This document shows, one piece after another, positions 7,798 to 16,920 of a DNA stretch of 64,000 nt (positions are counted from its first letter, which is position 1; every line of letters starts with the position of its first letter). Source of the DNA: Herbiconiux ginsengi (GTDB lineage Bacteria; Actinomycetota; Actinomycetes; Actinomycetales; Microbacteriaceae); NCBI RefSeq assembly GCF_900107435.1, contig NZ_FNPZ01000001.1, forward strand, positions 406,960 to 470,959. The letters are read 5' to 3'. The notes beneath the pieces were generated by a model. The model saw only the letters and a program-made list of their open reading frames with translations. It did no database searches and was not told the DNA's origin. A program made the position numbers and the translations under genes.

Positions 7798-10185
7798 CTA
7801 CTCGAGGTTGAGCGCACGTCGCCAGCCGCGACCGAGCGCTCGCACCGCCCGGTCGCCGGGCGTGCCGAGCGGGTTGTCGGTCATCATGTAGGTCCAGGTC
7901 GCCGACGGCCGTTTCAGGCCGAGCGCCGCCAGGCCGTCGTCGAGCGCCTCGATGGTGAGCGCGGCGACGTCGGATGCGGTGCGGCTCGCCACGCGTTCGA
8001 AGAACCCGTCGAACTCCTCCCGCGCGATGCGACTGAACTCGTCGACCGGAACCAGGCCGGCCAGTGCCCGCAGGTGGATGCCGTCACGCACCTCGGAGAG
8101 CAGGGCAAGATGCGCCTGCCACTCGTCGTCGAGGTGGAAGAGCTCGATCTGGCGGGCGGCTTCGCGCATCCGGTCGGCGATCGAGGCCTCCACCGTGCCG
8201 GCTGTCGCGTGCTCCTCGGCCAGCAGACGGTCGCGCACGTCGAGCACGGCCGACCGCTGCCGCACCACGACCCGGTTGTAACCCCAGGTCGAGCGGTGCC
8301 GGTCGAGCCGGAGCCCCTCCGCGATCGCCTGGCTGTCGCGCAGGATCGTGGCACGGCGGGCGGGCGGGAGCTCGTCGCCGTCGCGCTCGATCGCGGTGAG
8401 CACGTGGGCCGGCGCGGAGGTGCGCACGAGGTCGTCGTCGAGGCTGGCGAAGGAGAAGCTGCCGCCCGGGTCGCCCTGGCGTCCGGCCCGGCCGCGCAAC
8501 TGTGCGTCGAGCCGGCCCGACGGGTAGCGCCCGGTGGAGACGACGGCCAGCCCACCGAGGGCGGCCACGCGGTCGTGGGCCGCGCCCGCGGCGGCCGCAG
8601 CGGCTGCGTCGACGTTCCCCGCGTCATCCACCCTGCGGTCGTCGCCACCGGCCGCGCCATCATCCGCTCCGCCGAACCGGTCGCCCACCCCGCCGAGCCG
8701 GATGTCGGTGCCACGGCCCGACATCTGCGTCGAGATCGTCACCGCGCCGAGTGCACCCGCTCCCGCCACGATCCGCGCCTCGTCGGCGTCGTTCCGCGCG
8801 TTCAACACCGTGGAGGCGACGCCCGCGTGCTCCAGGGCCGTGGCGAGCGCATCCGATTCGGCCACGCTCTGCGTGCCCACCAGCACGGGGCGACCGGATG
8901 CGTGCAGCCCGCGCACCGCGGACACCACGGCCTCGCGCTTCTCGGCCTGCGTCAGCAGGATCTGCTCGGGTGCGTCGATGCGGATGCTCGGCACGTGACG
9001 CTCGATGCGCCCCGTGGGGAGGTGATAGAACTCGAGCAGGTCGTCGGCCACCGCGACGACCGTTCCACTCATGCCGGCGAGGCTCGTGTAGCGGGTGAGC
9101 AGGTCGTGGATGGCGATCGTGTCGAGCACGACGCCGGCGCTCGAGACGGGCAGCCCTTCTTTGGCTTCGACCGCAGCATGCAGGCCATCCGGCCAGCGTC
9201 GCCGCAGGGCCACCCGGCCGCGACCGGCGTCGATCAGCCGGATCTCCCCGTCGTCGACGAGGTAGTCGACGTCGCGGTGCACGAGTTCCCTCGCATGCAG
9301 GGCGAGGTTGAGCTGGGTGAGCAGGCCGATCCCGTCGTCGCCGTAGAGGTTGAGGCCGTCGAGGTGCGACTCGAGGCTGTCGAGTCCGGCGTCGGTCAGC
9401 GTGACGGTGGCGCCGTCGTCATCGACCTCGAAGTGCACGCCCGGGCGCAGCCCGCGCACGAGTTCGGTGGCCCGCGCCATGCTCGCAGCGGCCTCGGCCG
9501 ACTCGCCGGCGAGCACGAGCGGCACGGTGGCCTCGTCGATCATGACGGCGTCGGCCTCGTCGACGATCGCCGCGTCGAACACCGGATGCACGGCGTCGGC
9601 CGCCGACACCACGAACCGGTCGCGCAGCAGGTCGAACCCGACCTCCGCGACCGGCACGTAGAGCACGTCGGCACGGTATGCCTCCCGCCGTTCCTCCGGC
9701 GTGGACGACTGGCCGAGCGCGGCCACGTCGAGGCCGAGGAAGGCGAAGAGTGGACCCATCCACGCGGCGTCGCGCGCGGCGAGGTAGTCGTTAACGGCGA
9801 GCACGTGCACCTGACGCCCCTGGAGGGCGAGGCCGGCGGCGGCGATCGCACCGGCGAGGGTCTTGCCCTCACCGGTGTCCATCTCGACCGCGTTGCCGGC
9901 CAGGAGAGCGGCGGCCGCGAGCAGTTGTTCGTCGACCGGGCGGAGATGAACGGTGCGGTCGGCGGTCTCGCGCGCATCGGCGAGGAACTCGGCCGTCGAC
10001 ACCGCGCCGTCGTCAGGCGCGCCGGCGTAGCGGCGGGCTGCGTCGCGGAGTTGCGCATCCGTTCGCGCTCGGTAGTCGTCCTCGAGCGCCGACGCCTCCG
10101 CGACGACCGCGGCCTGCTTGCGGAACGACACCGCCCCTGGCCGGCCGAGCACTCGCCCGAGCACGCGGGTCAGTCCCCCGATCAT
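7798..10185 (-). CDS. secA2: Accessory Sec translocase ATPase SecA2
   Basis: A 795-residue SecA-family motor. Walker A DTGEGKT is at 103-109, the Walker B/DEAD segment is AAIVDEADAVMIDEA, and the motif TQMSGRGTDIRLGG and QLRGRAGRQGDPG identify the second RecA-like domain. At about 800 residues, and lacking the zinc-binding Cys-rich tail of canonical SecA (usually ~900 or more residues), it fits SecA2 of actinobacteria, which exports a small client set, often proteins without classical signal peptides, through SecYEG. No accessory secY2 lies nearby. It is divergent from a nuclease gene lacking an obvious signal peptide. Confidence 0.92.
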   Translation of the reverse strand: MIGGLTRVLGRVLGRPGAVSFRKQAAVVAEASALEDDYRARTDAQLRDAARRYAGAPDDGAVSTAEFLADARETADRTVHLRPVDEQLLAAAALLAGNAVEMDTGEGKTLAGAIAAAGLALQGRQVHVLAVNDYLAARDAAWMGPLFAFLGLDVAALGQSSTPEERREAYRADVLYVPVAEVGFDLLRDRFVVSAADAVHPVFDAAIVDEADAVMIDEATVPLVLAGESAEAAASMARATELVRGLRPGVHFEVDDDGATVTLTDAGLDSLESHLDGLNLYGDDGIGLLTQLNLALHARELVHRDVDYLVDDGEIRLIDAGRGRVALRRRWPDGLHAAVEAKEGLPVSSAGVVLDTIAIHDLLTRYTSLAGMSGTVVAVADDLLEFYHLPTGRIERHVPSIRIDAPEQILLTQAEKREAVVSAVRGLHASGRPVLVGTQSVAESDALATALEHAGVASTVLNARNDADEARIVAGAGALGAVTISTQMSGRGTDIRLGGVGDRFGGADDGAAGGDDRRVDDAGNVDAAAAAAAGAAHDRVAALGGLAVVSTGRYPSGRLDAQLRGRAGRQGDPGGSFSFASLDDDLVRTSAPAHVLTAIERDGDELPPARRATILRDSQAIAEGLRLDRHRSTWGYNRVVVRQRSAVLDVRDRLLAEEHATAGTVEASIADRMREAARQIELFHLDDEWQAHLALLSEVRDGIHLRALAGLVPVDEFSRIAREEFDGFFERVASRTASDVAALTIEALDDGLAALGLKRPSATWTYMMTDNPLGTPGDRAVRALGRGWRRALNLE

Positions 10186-10383
10186 CCTGCGCTCACCCGC
10201 CCATTATCCGCACGCCGCCTGCGAGCCGGCCCGGCCGCGCCACCCGAGGGTCGAAGAACCGGTGCAGGCAGCACCCGCCCTCACCCTCCGTGGGGCAAGC
10301 GCGGCCGACACGGCGGCGAATGTTCAGCGGGGCGTCACCGGGGCGCGGGTTGCGCATCCGGGCCGCCGTGCTCGACTGGAGGA

Positions 10384-11241
10384 ATGACCACGCTCGGCTT
10401 CGACCCCGGATTCCTCGCCGCTCCCTGCCCGCTGCCGTCGCCCGACCCCGCGCGGCGCATCCACGAGCTCCCCTACACGCATTTCACCGTGCTGCTCGAC
10501 ACCGATCGACGGCTCGCCGCGGCGACCGCCGTGAACATCGACGGCTCCACACTGCTCGACCTCGGCCGCGGCGACGACTGGCATCTCGACGAGCGAGTGC
10601 CCGCCGACGAGCAGACCGGCCCCGAGGTCTATGCCCGCAACGATCTCGACCGTGGACACCTGGTGCGCCGCCGCGACCCCGTCTGGGGCGAGGCGGCGGT
10701 GGCGAGCGCGGCGAACGTCGACACCTTCTCGTACACCAACGCCGCCCCGCAGGCCGCGCAGTTCAATCAGTCGAAAGAGCTCTGGAACGGCCTCGAAGAC
10801 TACCTGCTCGGCTACGCCGAGGCCCACCGGCAGCGGTTGAGCGTCTTCACCGGACCCGTCTTCGGCGACACCGACCCCGGATACCGCGGAGTGCGCATCC
10901 CGCTCCGCTTCTGGAAGATCGCGTGCTGGGCCACACCGCCCGCGCCGGCCGGCCCCACCGCGCTCGCCGCGAGCGCCTACCTGCTCGACCAGTCGCCGCA
11001 GCTCGACGACGTCGATCTCGAGACCGCGCTCGCCCGCGCGCGAGCGGCGGATGCGCCGCCACCGCTCGGCCCGTACCGCACCTTCCAGCTCCCGATCGCG
11101 GATGTCGCCGCCCTCACCGCCCTCGATCTCGGCCCCCTCGTGGCCGCCGACGTCTACGAACCGGTTCCCGCCGCATCCGGCACCCCGCCCGGGCATCCCC
11201 TGTGGCGTGAACTCACGTCAGCGGCCCAGCTCCGCTTCTGA
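10384..11241 (+). CDS. DNA/RNA non-specific endonuclease (NUC/EndoG-type beta-beta-alpha-metal fold)
   Basis: This 285-residue protein has the NUC signature: DRGH at 89-92 (His92 as general base) and the metal-binding Asn119/Asn128 segment FSYTNAAPQAAQFNQ. Enzymes of this family (Serratia nuclease, EndoG) cleave single- and double-stranded DNA and RNA with Mg2+. The N-terminus is not a recognisable signal peptide, unlike secreted relatives. Start ATG is 1 bp after a TGGAGGA ribosome binding site. The gene diverges from secA2 (198 bp between starts) and its last 24 bp overlap the convergent GbsR-type regulator. Confidence 0.85.
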   Translation: MTTLGFDPGFLAAPCPLPSPDPARRIHELPYTHFTVLLDTDRRLAAATAVNIDGSTLLDLGRGDDWHLDERVPADEQTGPEVYARNDLDRGHLVRRRDPVWGEAAVASAANVDTFSYTNAAPQAAQFNQSKELWNGLEDYLLGYAEAHRQRLSVFTGPVFGDTDPGYRGVRIPLRFWKIACWATPPAPAGPTALAASAYLLDQSPQLDDVDLETALARARAADAPPPLGPYRTFQLPIADVAALTALDLGPLVAADVYEPVPAASGTPPGHPLWRELTSAAQLRF

Positions 11242-11727
11242 CGCGGCCCGCCGCGTGCCGCCCGCGGCGCGCTGTCCCTCCCATTCCTCGAGCAGCTGCG
11301 GCATCCGCACCTCGAGGAAGCGGTAGAAGTCCACCATGTCCTGCACGCGCACGGCGGCCTCCGATCCCGGGTCGCCGAGCGCGTCGTGCACCGCCTCGGC
11401 GAGCCCCGCCAGCGTGCCGTACAGCGGGCTGTTCTTCAGCGACGCGGTGAACCAGGTGTCTTCGACGAGCTCGTAGCGGTCGCGACGGCTGCCGTGCTGG
11501 GCGATGCGGTGCACGGCCCCGAGGGTCTGCAGGTAGCGCACTCCGCCCGAGACGGCGGCGGCGCTCACGCCCAGGCTCTGGGCGAGTTCGGCGGCGGTGA
11601 GTCCGCCGGGCTGGGCCACCAGCAGCGTCATCAGCAGTCGCGCGGGCATCTTCGGGAACCCGGCCGCCGTGAGCGTCGCCGCCGACTTCTCGACCGCCAT
11701 CCGCAACGCCTGCTCGTCTCGCGCCAT
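11218..11727 (-). CDS. GbsR/MarR-type transcriptional regulator
   Basis: A 169-residue winged-helix protein. Residues about 28-95 hold the HTH (GLTAAELAQSLGVSAAAVSGGVRYL) and the wing, followed by a long helical dimerisation tail. The order resembles GbsR-type MarR proteins that often control an adjacent ABC exporter. It is the third gene of an ATPase-permease-regulator operon on the minus strand, 81 bp after the permease. The perfect palindrome at 14435-14450 in front of the operon is the obvious candidate operator (inference). Confidence 0.82.
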   Translation of the reverse strand: MARDEQALRMAVEKSAATLTAAGFPKMPARLLMTLLVAQPGGLTAAELAQSLGVSAAAVSGGVRYLQTLGAVHRIAQHGSRRDRYELVEDTWFTASLKNSPLYGTLAGLAEAVHDALGDPGSEAAVRVQDMVDFYRFLEVRMPQLLEEWEGQRAAGGTRRAASEAELGR

Positions 11728-11808
11728 CCTCTCAGCCTCTCATGCCGCGCTCTCGCCGAGCGTGCAGGCCCGAGCCACGCCGAGCCGCCCGTGCTCCATC
11801 GCGCGCCC

Positions 11809-13425
11809 TCACGCGGTGCTCACCTCACGCCGCCGCATCAGCACCACGGATGCGCCGACCGCCACCAGCGCGATCGCCGCCATCCACACCGCCCCGCTCC
11901 AATCGGTCGTCGACCCGGTGATCACGGGAGTGTGGGTGAACGGCGACACGTCACGCAGCCATTGGGGCATCCCGATCAATCCGCCGAAGTTGCCCACCAC
12001 GACGCCCACAGCCACGAAGGCCCACCCCGCCGCGATCATCGCCTTCGGCACCAGCACGAACAGCAGCGACAGCACGCCCAGGTAGATCAGGGCAGCGGGC
12101 AGCTGCGCCGCCGCCGTGGCGAACACGTCACCGGCACCCACCGAGCCGTCGCCCGATGCCGCGAGGCTCAGTGCCGCCACTCCCGCCGAGGCGGCGAGAA
12201 CGATCGCGATCGCCACCAGTCCGAGAACGAGGTAATCGACCAGCCAGCGCACCCGCGAGACCGGCGACGAGAGCACCAGCTCGGCGGTGCCGAGCGCTTC
12301 CTCCTGACGCATCCGGATCACCGCCTGCGTCGCGCACGCCGCCGCCAGCACGCCCACGAAGCTGAACATCGCCGCCACCAGCGTCTGGGTCATTGACCCG
12401 GCACTCCCCACGATGCTCTGCAGCGACTGCTGGATCGACGGATCGCTCGCCGCCGCCTGCTGCACCAACGACGAGAGGGTTCCGGCCAGCAGCCCGAACG
12501 CCGCACCCCCCACCGACCAGCCGAGGATCGTGCCCCACTGCAGGCGCCATGCCAGCCCGAACGAGCTCGACAGCGTCGCACCGGCGGATGCCCGGCCGCG
12601 CCGCTCGGGGATCAGGCTGGCTCCGCTATCACGCACTCCCTGCAGCACGAACACGGCCACGAAGCACAGCACCGCCAGCGTCGCGCTGAGCAGCAGCGGC
12701 GCGAGCGTGTTCTCGGTGTAGGCGGCGGTGTGCTGGGCCCAGCCGATCGGCGAGAGCCAGCTGGGCCAGGCGCTCGCCAGGGAGAGCGGCCCGGTCCGGG
12801 TGCCGAGCGCGTCACCCACGCCGCGCAGCAGGAAGGCGAGGCCGACCAATGCGACCGCGAGGCCGTTCGCCCCGCGGGAGGTGCGCATGAACTGGGCGGC
12901 GAGCATGCCGATGGCCAGGAACACGATGCCCGTCGCCGTCGTGGCCACCCCGGCGATCAGCGAGCCGTCGACCGCCATCCCGCCGAGAGCGAGGCCGGCG
13001 AACACCCCGAGACCGATCAGGATGTTCGCACTCACGCCGTGCACGAGGGTCGCCACCGTGGGCAGGGTGCGGCCCGCCGGGGTGGAACCGATGAGTTCGG
13101 CTCGGCCCGATTCCTCCTCGGCGCGGGTGTGCCGCACGGCGAGGAAGGTGCTCATCATCGCGGCCAGCAGCGCGAGGTAGGTGAAGATCTCGAAGAAGAC
13201 GAAGGCGTCGAGTCCGCCGCCCTGCGGCAGTCCGCGGAGGATGAGGATGGCCGGGCTCTGGATGGCGAGTGCGAGGATCTGGTCGCGTTCGGCGGCGTTT
13301 CCGTAGGTGGTGGCGACCGCCGTGGCAGCGAAGAGGGCGAGCAAGGCGGTGCCGCCGATCCAGAAGAACAGCTGCAGGCGGTCGCGACGGATGCGCTGCC
13401 GCAGCAGTGCCGCGAGCTCGCTCAT
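11809..13425 (-). CDS. ABC exporter permease (large ABC-2 type, tetronasin-resistance-like)
   Basis: A 538-residue polytopic membrane protein, with about twelve hydrophobic segments arranged as two similar halves, as in the COG3559 permeases annotated as exporters of polyketide antibiotics. Signature-like stretches are LGTAELVLSSPVSRVRWL in the second half and ESGRAELIGSTPAGR in the equivalent place of the first half, which shows the internal duplication. Its ATG overlaps the ATPase stop (ATGA), so the two are translationally coupled. Substrate unknown; drug or lipid export is the family expectation. Confidence 0.87.
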   Translation of the reverse strand: MSELAALLRQRIRRDRLQLFFWIGGTALLALFAATAVATTYGNAAERDQILALAIQSPAILILRGLPQGGGLDAFVFFEIFTYLALLAAMMSTFLAVRHTRAEEESGRAELIGSTPAGRTLPTVATLVHGVSANILIGLGVFAGLALGGMAVDGSLIAGVATTATGIVFLAIGMLAAQFMRTSRGANGLAVALVGLAFLLRGVGDALGTRTGPLSLASAWPSWLSPIGWAQHTAAYTENTLAPLLLSATLAVLCFVAVFVLQGVRDSGASLIPERRGRASAGATLSSSFGLAWRLQWGTILGWSVGGAAFGLLAGTLSSLVQQAAASDPSIQQSLQSIVGSAGSMTQTLVAAMFSFVGVLAAACATQAVIRMRQEEALGTAELVLSSPVSRVRWLVDYLVLGLVAIAIVLAASAGVAALSLAASGDGSVGAGDVFATAAAQLPAALIYLGVLSLLFVLVPKAMIAAGWAFVAVGVVVGNFGGLIGMPQWLRDVSPFTHTPVITGSTTDWSGAVWMAAIALVAVGASVVLMRRREVSTA

Positions 13426-14414
13426 CGACGGTTCGCCCCTTCCGCATGACGCGGGGAGACCGCGGGGGCGCTGGCGTCACCGGTGGGGGCGGCACCGGCA
13501 CCCGCGCCGTCGAGCTGTTCGCCGTAGTGCCGCAGGAAGAGCTCTTCGAGCGAGGGCGGGGCGATCGTCAGCCCCTGCACGTCCAGCGCGCCGAGGGCGC
13601 TCAGCACGGGCGCGAGCCGGTCGCTGTCGACGGAGAAGCGGGCGCGACCGGCGTCGACGAGCAGATCGTGCGCATCCGGGATCGAAGTGAGTTGCGCATT
13701 CGTCAGTCCCCCGCTCACGAAGGCCACCTCGGTGCGGGTGAGGTGCCGGAGCTCGGCGAGGGTGCCGGTCTCGGCGGTGGCGCCGGCGCGGATGATGGTG
13801 ACGCGGTCGCAGAGCTGCTCCACCTCGGAGAGGATGTGGCTCGAGAGCAGCACGGTGGTGCCCTCGCCGGCCGCGCGACGGATCTCCTGCTCGAACACCG
13901 ATTCCATGAGCGGATCGAGTCCGCTGGTCGGTTCGTCGAGGATGAGGAGGTCGGCGCGCGTCACGAACGCGGCGATGAGCGCGACCTTCTGGCGGTTGCC
14001 CTTCGAATAGGCGCGGCCCTTCTTCGTGGGGTCGAACTGGAAGGCCTCGACCAGGCGCCTCTTGCGCGCGGCGTACGCGGCCTTGTCGGCAGCGCCGCCG
14101 CGGAGGCGGCTGATCAAGTCGATCGCCTCGCCGCCCGAGATGTTGGGCCAGAGGTTCACGTCGCCCGGCACGTAGCCGATGCGGCGATGGAGGTCTTTAG
14201 CGTCGGTCCAGGGGTCGCGGCCGAAGACCGTCGCCCGCCCGCTCGTGGCGCGGGCGAGACCGAGCAGGATGCGGATCGTGGTGGACTTGCCGGCGCCGTT
14301 CGGGCCGAGGAAGCCGTGCACCTCGCCATCGGCGACGTCGAGATCCAGACCGTTCAGGGCAAGCACGCGGCCGTACCGCTTCTCGAGGGCCCTGACCTCG
14401 ATCACTGCGTTCAT
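13422..14414 (-). CDS. ABC exporter ATP-binding protein
   Basis: A 330-residue single-domain ATPase of the drug-export (DrrA-like) group. Walker A GPNGAGKST is near residue 37, the signature region is YSKGNRQKVAL (SKGNRQK replaces LSGGQ, as is common in this subfamily), and Walker B is LLILDEPTSGLDP. A C-terminal domain of about 100 residues follows. The ATG at 14414 is preferred; a GTG three codons upstream (14423) is possible. It heads the operon and is divergent from the DUF4287 gene across a palindromic site. Confidence 0.9.
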   Translation of the reverse strand: MNAVIEVRALEKRYGRVLALNGLDLDVADGEVHGFLGPNGAGKSTTIRILLGLARATSGRATVFGRDPWTDAKDLHRRIGYVPGDVNLWPNISGGEAIDLISRLRGGAADKAAYAARKRRLVEAFQFDPTKKGRAYSKGNRQKVALIAAFVTRADLLILDEPTSGLDPLMESVFEQEIRRAAGEGTTVLLSSHILSEVEQLCDRVTIIRAGATAETGTLAELRHLTRTEVAFVSGGLTNAQLTSIPDAHDLLVDAGRARFSVDSDRLAPVLSALGALDVQGLTIAPPSLEELFLRHYGEQLDGAGAGAAPTGDASAPAVSPRHAEGANRR

Positions 14415-14434
14415 GAGCGCCACGTTACGCTCAT

Positions 14435-14450
14435 TTCACAAATTTGTGAA
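14435..14450. promoter_or_regulatory. Perfect 16-bp palindrome, probable operator of the exporter operon
   Basis: TTCACAAATTTGTGAA reads identically on both strands and lies 20-36 bp upstream of the exporter ATPase start and about 70 bp upstream of the DUF4287 start, in an A/T-rich island. On the minus strand a TAGACA element sits directly upstream of it, in -35 position. Position and symmetry suit a dimeric MarR/GbsR repressor; the operon encodes one. Confidence 0.6.
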
Positions 14451-14518
14451 TTGTCTATCGAGACCCCGATGGCAGCAGAATGTTCTGGACGCATCCGCTC
14501 GCTCAGCAAGGAGAACCG

Positions 14519-14812
14519 ATGTCCTTCCAGGCCTATCTCGACAACATCGAGAAGAAGACGGGGCTCACGCCGCGCCAGTTCATCGATCTGGCGCAGGAGC
14601 GCGGGTTCGGTCCCGAGACGAAGGCCGGCCCGATCCTGCAGTGGCTGTCCGACGACTACGAACTGGGTCGCGGCTACGGCATGGCGCTCGTGCACGTCAT
14701 CACGAAGGGCGACCGGATCTCGTCGAAGCATGTCGGCACCGAGACCGCCCACTCCGACCCCAACGACCACCTCTGGCTCGACGGCGCCGCCACGAAGCCC
14801 GCCGGCTACTAG
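14519..14812 (+). CDS. DUF4287 domain-containing protein
   Basis: A 97-residue soluble protein with the DUF4287 pattern: FQAYLDNIEKKTGLTPRQF at the N-terminus, KAGPILQWLSDDYELGRGYGMALVHV in the centre. Such proteins are widespread in actinobacteria and have no established function. ATG follows AAGGAG with ideal spacing. It is divergent from the exporter operon and could share its operator. Confidence 0.85.
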   Translation: MSFQAYLDNIEKKTGLTPRQFIDLAQERGFGPETKAGPILQWLSDDYELGRGYGMALVHVITKGDRISSKHVGTETAHSDPNDHLWLDGAATKPAGY

Positions 14813-14854
14813 CTAGGTCTTCTACACCGAACCGTCTTCGGTTATCTGCCGCTT

Positions 14855-15022
14855 CTAACCGGGTGCCATCACCGGTCGGGATGGGGTGTTGAGGTCTGCG
14901 TAGTAGTCGGCCTCGAACTCATCAGGCGGTGCATCTCCGAGATCGGCGTGCAGGCGGCTGCTGTTGAACCAGTCGACCCACCCCATGGGGACCCACTCGA
15001 CGTCGTCGATGTTCTTCTGGGG
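14855..15022 (-). pseudogene. IS3-family transposase (OrfB) fragment, C-terminal end only
   Basis: The last ~55 codons of an rve-type transposase: N-I-D-D-V-E-W, then W-V-D-W-F-N-S-S-R-L-H-A-D-L-G, then P-P-D-E-F-E-A-D-Y-Y-A-D, ending in TAG. This is the standard C-terminal signature of IS3-family OrfB. The reading frame upstream of about 15022 changes to unrelated sequence, so the gene is truncated. No terminal repeats or second ORF were found. Confidence 0.75.
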
Positions 15023-15035
15023 AGTTGCCAATTCA

Positions 15036-15200
15036 CTTTGAGGACCGCGTTGTCGGCTGGGTGGACGAGGTGGAAAACCTCGCGGATGACGTATCTTTTG
15101 TGGCAGCGGACGATGTCGCGTTTGCTGAGGCCTTCGGCGGTGCAGCGGGAGCACTGCCTGGCGGCGGCCTGGTCGTACCGTCGCTGCGGTCCGCCACGAG
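15036..15200 (-). pseudogene. IS110-family transposase fragment, C-terminal tail
   Basis: In the minus-strand frame this reads R-R-Y-D-Q followed by T-A-E-G-L-S-K-R-D-I-V-R-C-H-K-R-Y-V and I-R-E-V-F-H-L, the end of IS110-type transposases where AEGKSKREIIRCLKRY is usual. Only ~50 codons survive, abutting the IS3 fragment. Two unrelated transposase ends joined within 350 bp indicate repeated insertion and deletion at this spot. Confidence 0.6.
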
Positions 15201-15234
15201 AAACAAAAGGGTAGTCGGCTGATTGGAATTCGCG

Positions 15235-16920
15235 TCAACGGTCCGTCCGGGTGGTAGCCGCGCTCTTGAGCCGCCAGAGACGCAGCGCCACATGAGTGTC
15301 AAGTCGATGGGGTCCACGCCGCCAGGTCGGGGTGAGTTCGGTGTCGATCCGTTCGATCCGCTGTCGCATCGTGTTCGGGTGAATACGGAGAACCTCAGCC
15401 GTGTCGTTGATCGATCCATGTGCGTCGAGATACGCAAGCGCAGTTCCGAGTAAAACCTCTCCTCGTGGTTGGCCAAGAAGCGGGCCGAGATGCGCAGTCA
15501 TGAAACGGTGGGCCGTCGCCGGATCCCCGTCTCTCAGGAGAAGTCCTGCGACTCCCGCCTCCGCCGCGCCCGCTATGGCGCCCGGCGCACCCATCGCGCG
15601 CATGGCCGAGGCGATTGCGGCCGCCTCAGCGTAGGCGCCCGGCGCCTTAGCCAGTTCCGGCGCGCTGGCAATGCCACCGAAGCACGGTAAGTCCTGGACG
15701 AGCGGTGTCGCCCTGGTTCTGAGGACCTCTTCTGGGCTCCTCGCCACGATCACGACGCGGCCAAGGTATCCCGCCACGATGGTCTGTCCGCTTCTGGTGA
15801 GTTGGCGGACGCGCGTGAGAAGCCGACGTCGGCTTGAGTCGTCCGGTTCTGAGGGCACCAGAACGGCGATGCTGGTTTCGCGATCCGCGCCGAGTGCCCG
15901 CTGCACCATCGTCGAGGAGAGCGTCGGTCGCTCCGGATCGAGCGGGGAGACGAGCGCACTCACGAGTTCGTTCTCGTGGAAGTGGCGCACGTCATCGATT
16001 GTCCTGTCGTACAGCAGCGCGATACTCGCGTAACGCGCAACCGACGCGGCAACCACATCCGATGCCTCAGGCGGTGCGTCGCGAGTAACGATGATGAAGC
16101 CGGGTCCAGCATCGCCGATGAGCGCGGCTCGTTCTTCATGCTCACAATCCCCTCGAACTGTCCCCATGGTGGCCTCGTCGTCATCTTTGAGGGATGAGCG
16201 GGCAAGCTCAGCACCCATGGAATCCACTACGCGGAGCTGCGTTCCTGTTAGCGCGCCGGCAACGGCGAGGAGTTCGTCCAGGCCGCTATGCTCGGCAAGC
16301 TCATCGGCGAGTCGGACCTCGAGTTCGCTGCGCACCCGTTCGGTTGCCAAGGCACTGCTGAGGTCCTCGATCGCCTTCTTGGCTACCAGCTCGGCCGTCC
16401 TCTCGTTCTCTTTCGCGCCGATGAGTTCAACCGCCGCTGCAGCGAGGCTGGCGATCCGCTCCAGGTGTTCGCGCTGTGTCGGTGTGAACGCGCCGGGCGT
16501 TCGGTTCGCCGTCATGAGTGCGCCGACCACCTTGCCAGCGATGCGAAGCGGCGCACCGAGGATCGCACGGACCCCTTCTTCGACGACGACGACGTCGATG
16601 TCCGGCAAATGCGTCTTTCCCTCGTCGGGGAGATAGTCGGGCGTCTCCGCGATCACTCCTCCGGCCGCCAGGCCGAGGACGCCTGTGCCCAAGGGCATTC
16701 TGATTGCGGCGTAGGCCTCGGTGCGCACCCCGTCCGTCGTCCGGATGAAGGTCTCGGTGCGTTCGGAGTCATTGAGGCTGATATAGGCGATGTCTGTGTT
16801 CAGCAACAACCGGGCTCGCCGCACGATCGAGGACAAAAGCAGCTCGGGATCGCGAAGTGTCGAGATGTCTCGAGCGATGTCGGTGAGTGTTGCCGTAATG
16901 GTCGATTCAACCGGTGTCAT
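15235..16920 (-). CDS. GAF-domain PucR/CdaR-family transcriptional regulator
   Basis: A 561-residue cytoplasmic regulator. Residues ~10-175 form a GAF domain, followed by a helical linker (~180-220), a CdaR/GGDEF-like middle region (~290-420) and a C-terminal PucR HTH with A-Y-L-D-A-H-G-S-I-N-D-T-A and H-P-N-T-M-R-Q-R-I. GAF-PucR proteins usually activate catabolic genes in response to a small aromatic or amide ligand. It is divergent from the liv-type importer and is its likely regulator. ATG at 16920 chosen (the GAF homology begins soon after); an alternative ATG at 16989 lacks a ribosome binding site. Confidence 0.85.
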   Translation of the reverse strand: MTPVESTITATLTDIARDISTLRDPELLLSSIVRRARLLLNTDIAYISLNDSERTETFIRTTDGVRTEAYAAIRMPLGTGVLGLAAGGVIAETPDYLPDEGKTHLPDIDVVVVEEGVRAILGAPLRIAGKVVGALMTANRTPGAFTPTQREHLERIASLAAAAVELIGAKENERTAELVAKKAIEDLSSALATERVRSELEVRLADELAEHSGLDELLAVAGALTGTQLRVVDSMGAELARSSLKDDDEATMGTVRGDCEHEERAALIGDAGPGFIIVTRDAPPEASDVVAASVARYASIALLYDRTIDDVRHFHENELVSALVSPLDPERPTLSSTMVQRALGADRETSIAVLVPSEPDDSSRRRLLTRVRQLTRSGQTIVAGYLGRVVIVARSPEEVLRTRATPLVQDLPCFGGIASAPELAKAPGAYAEAAAIASAMRAMGAPGAIAGAAEAGVAGLLLRDGDPATAHRFMTAHLGPLLGQPRGEVLLGTALAYLDAHGSINDTAEVLRIHPNTMRQRIERIDTELTPTWRRGPHRLDTHVALRLWRLKSAATTRTDR

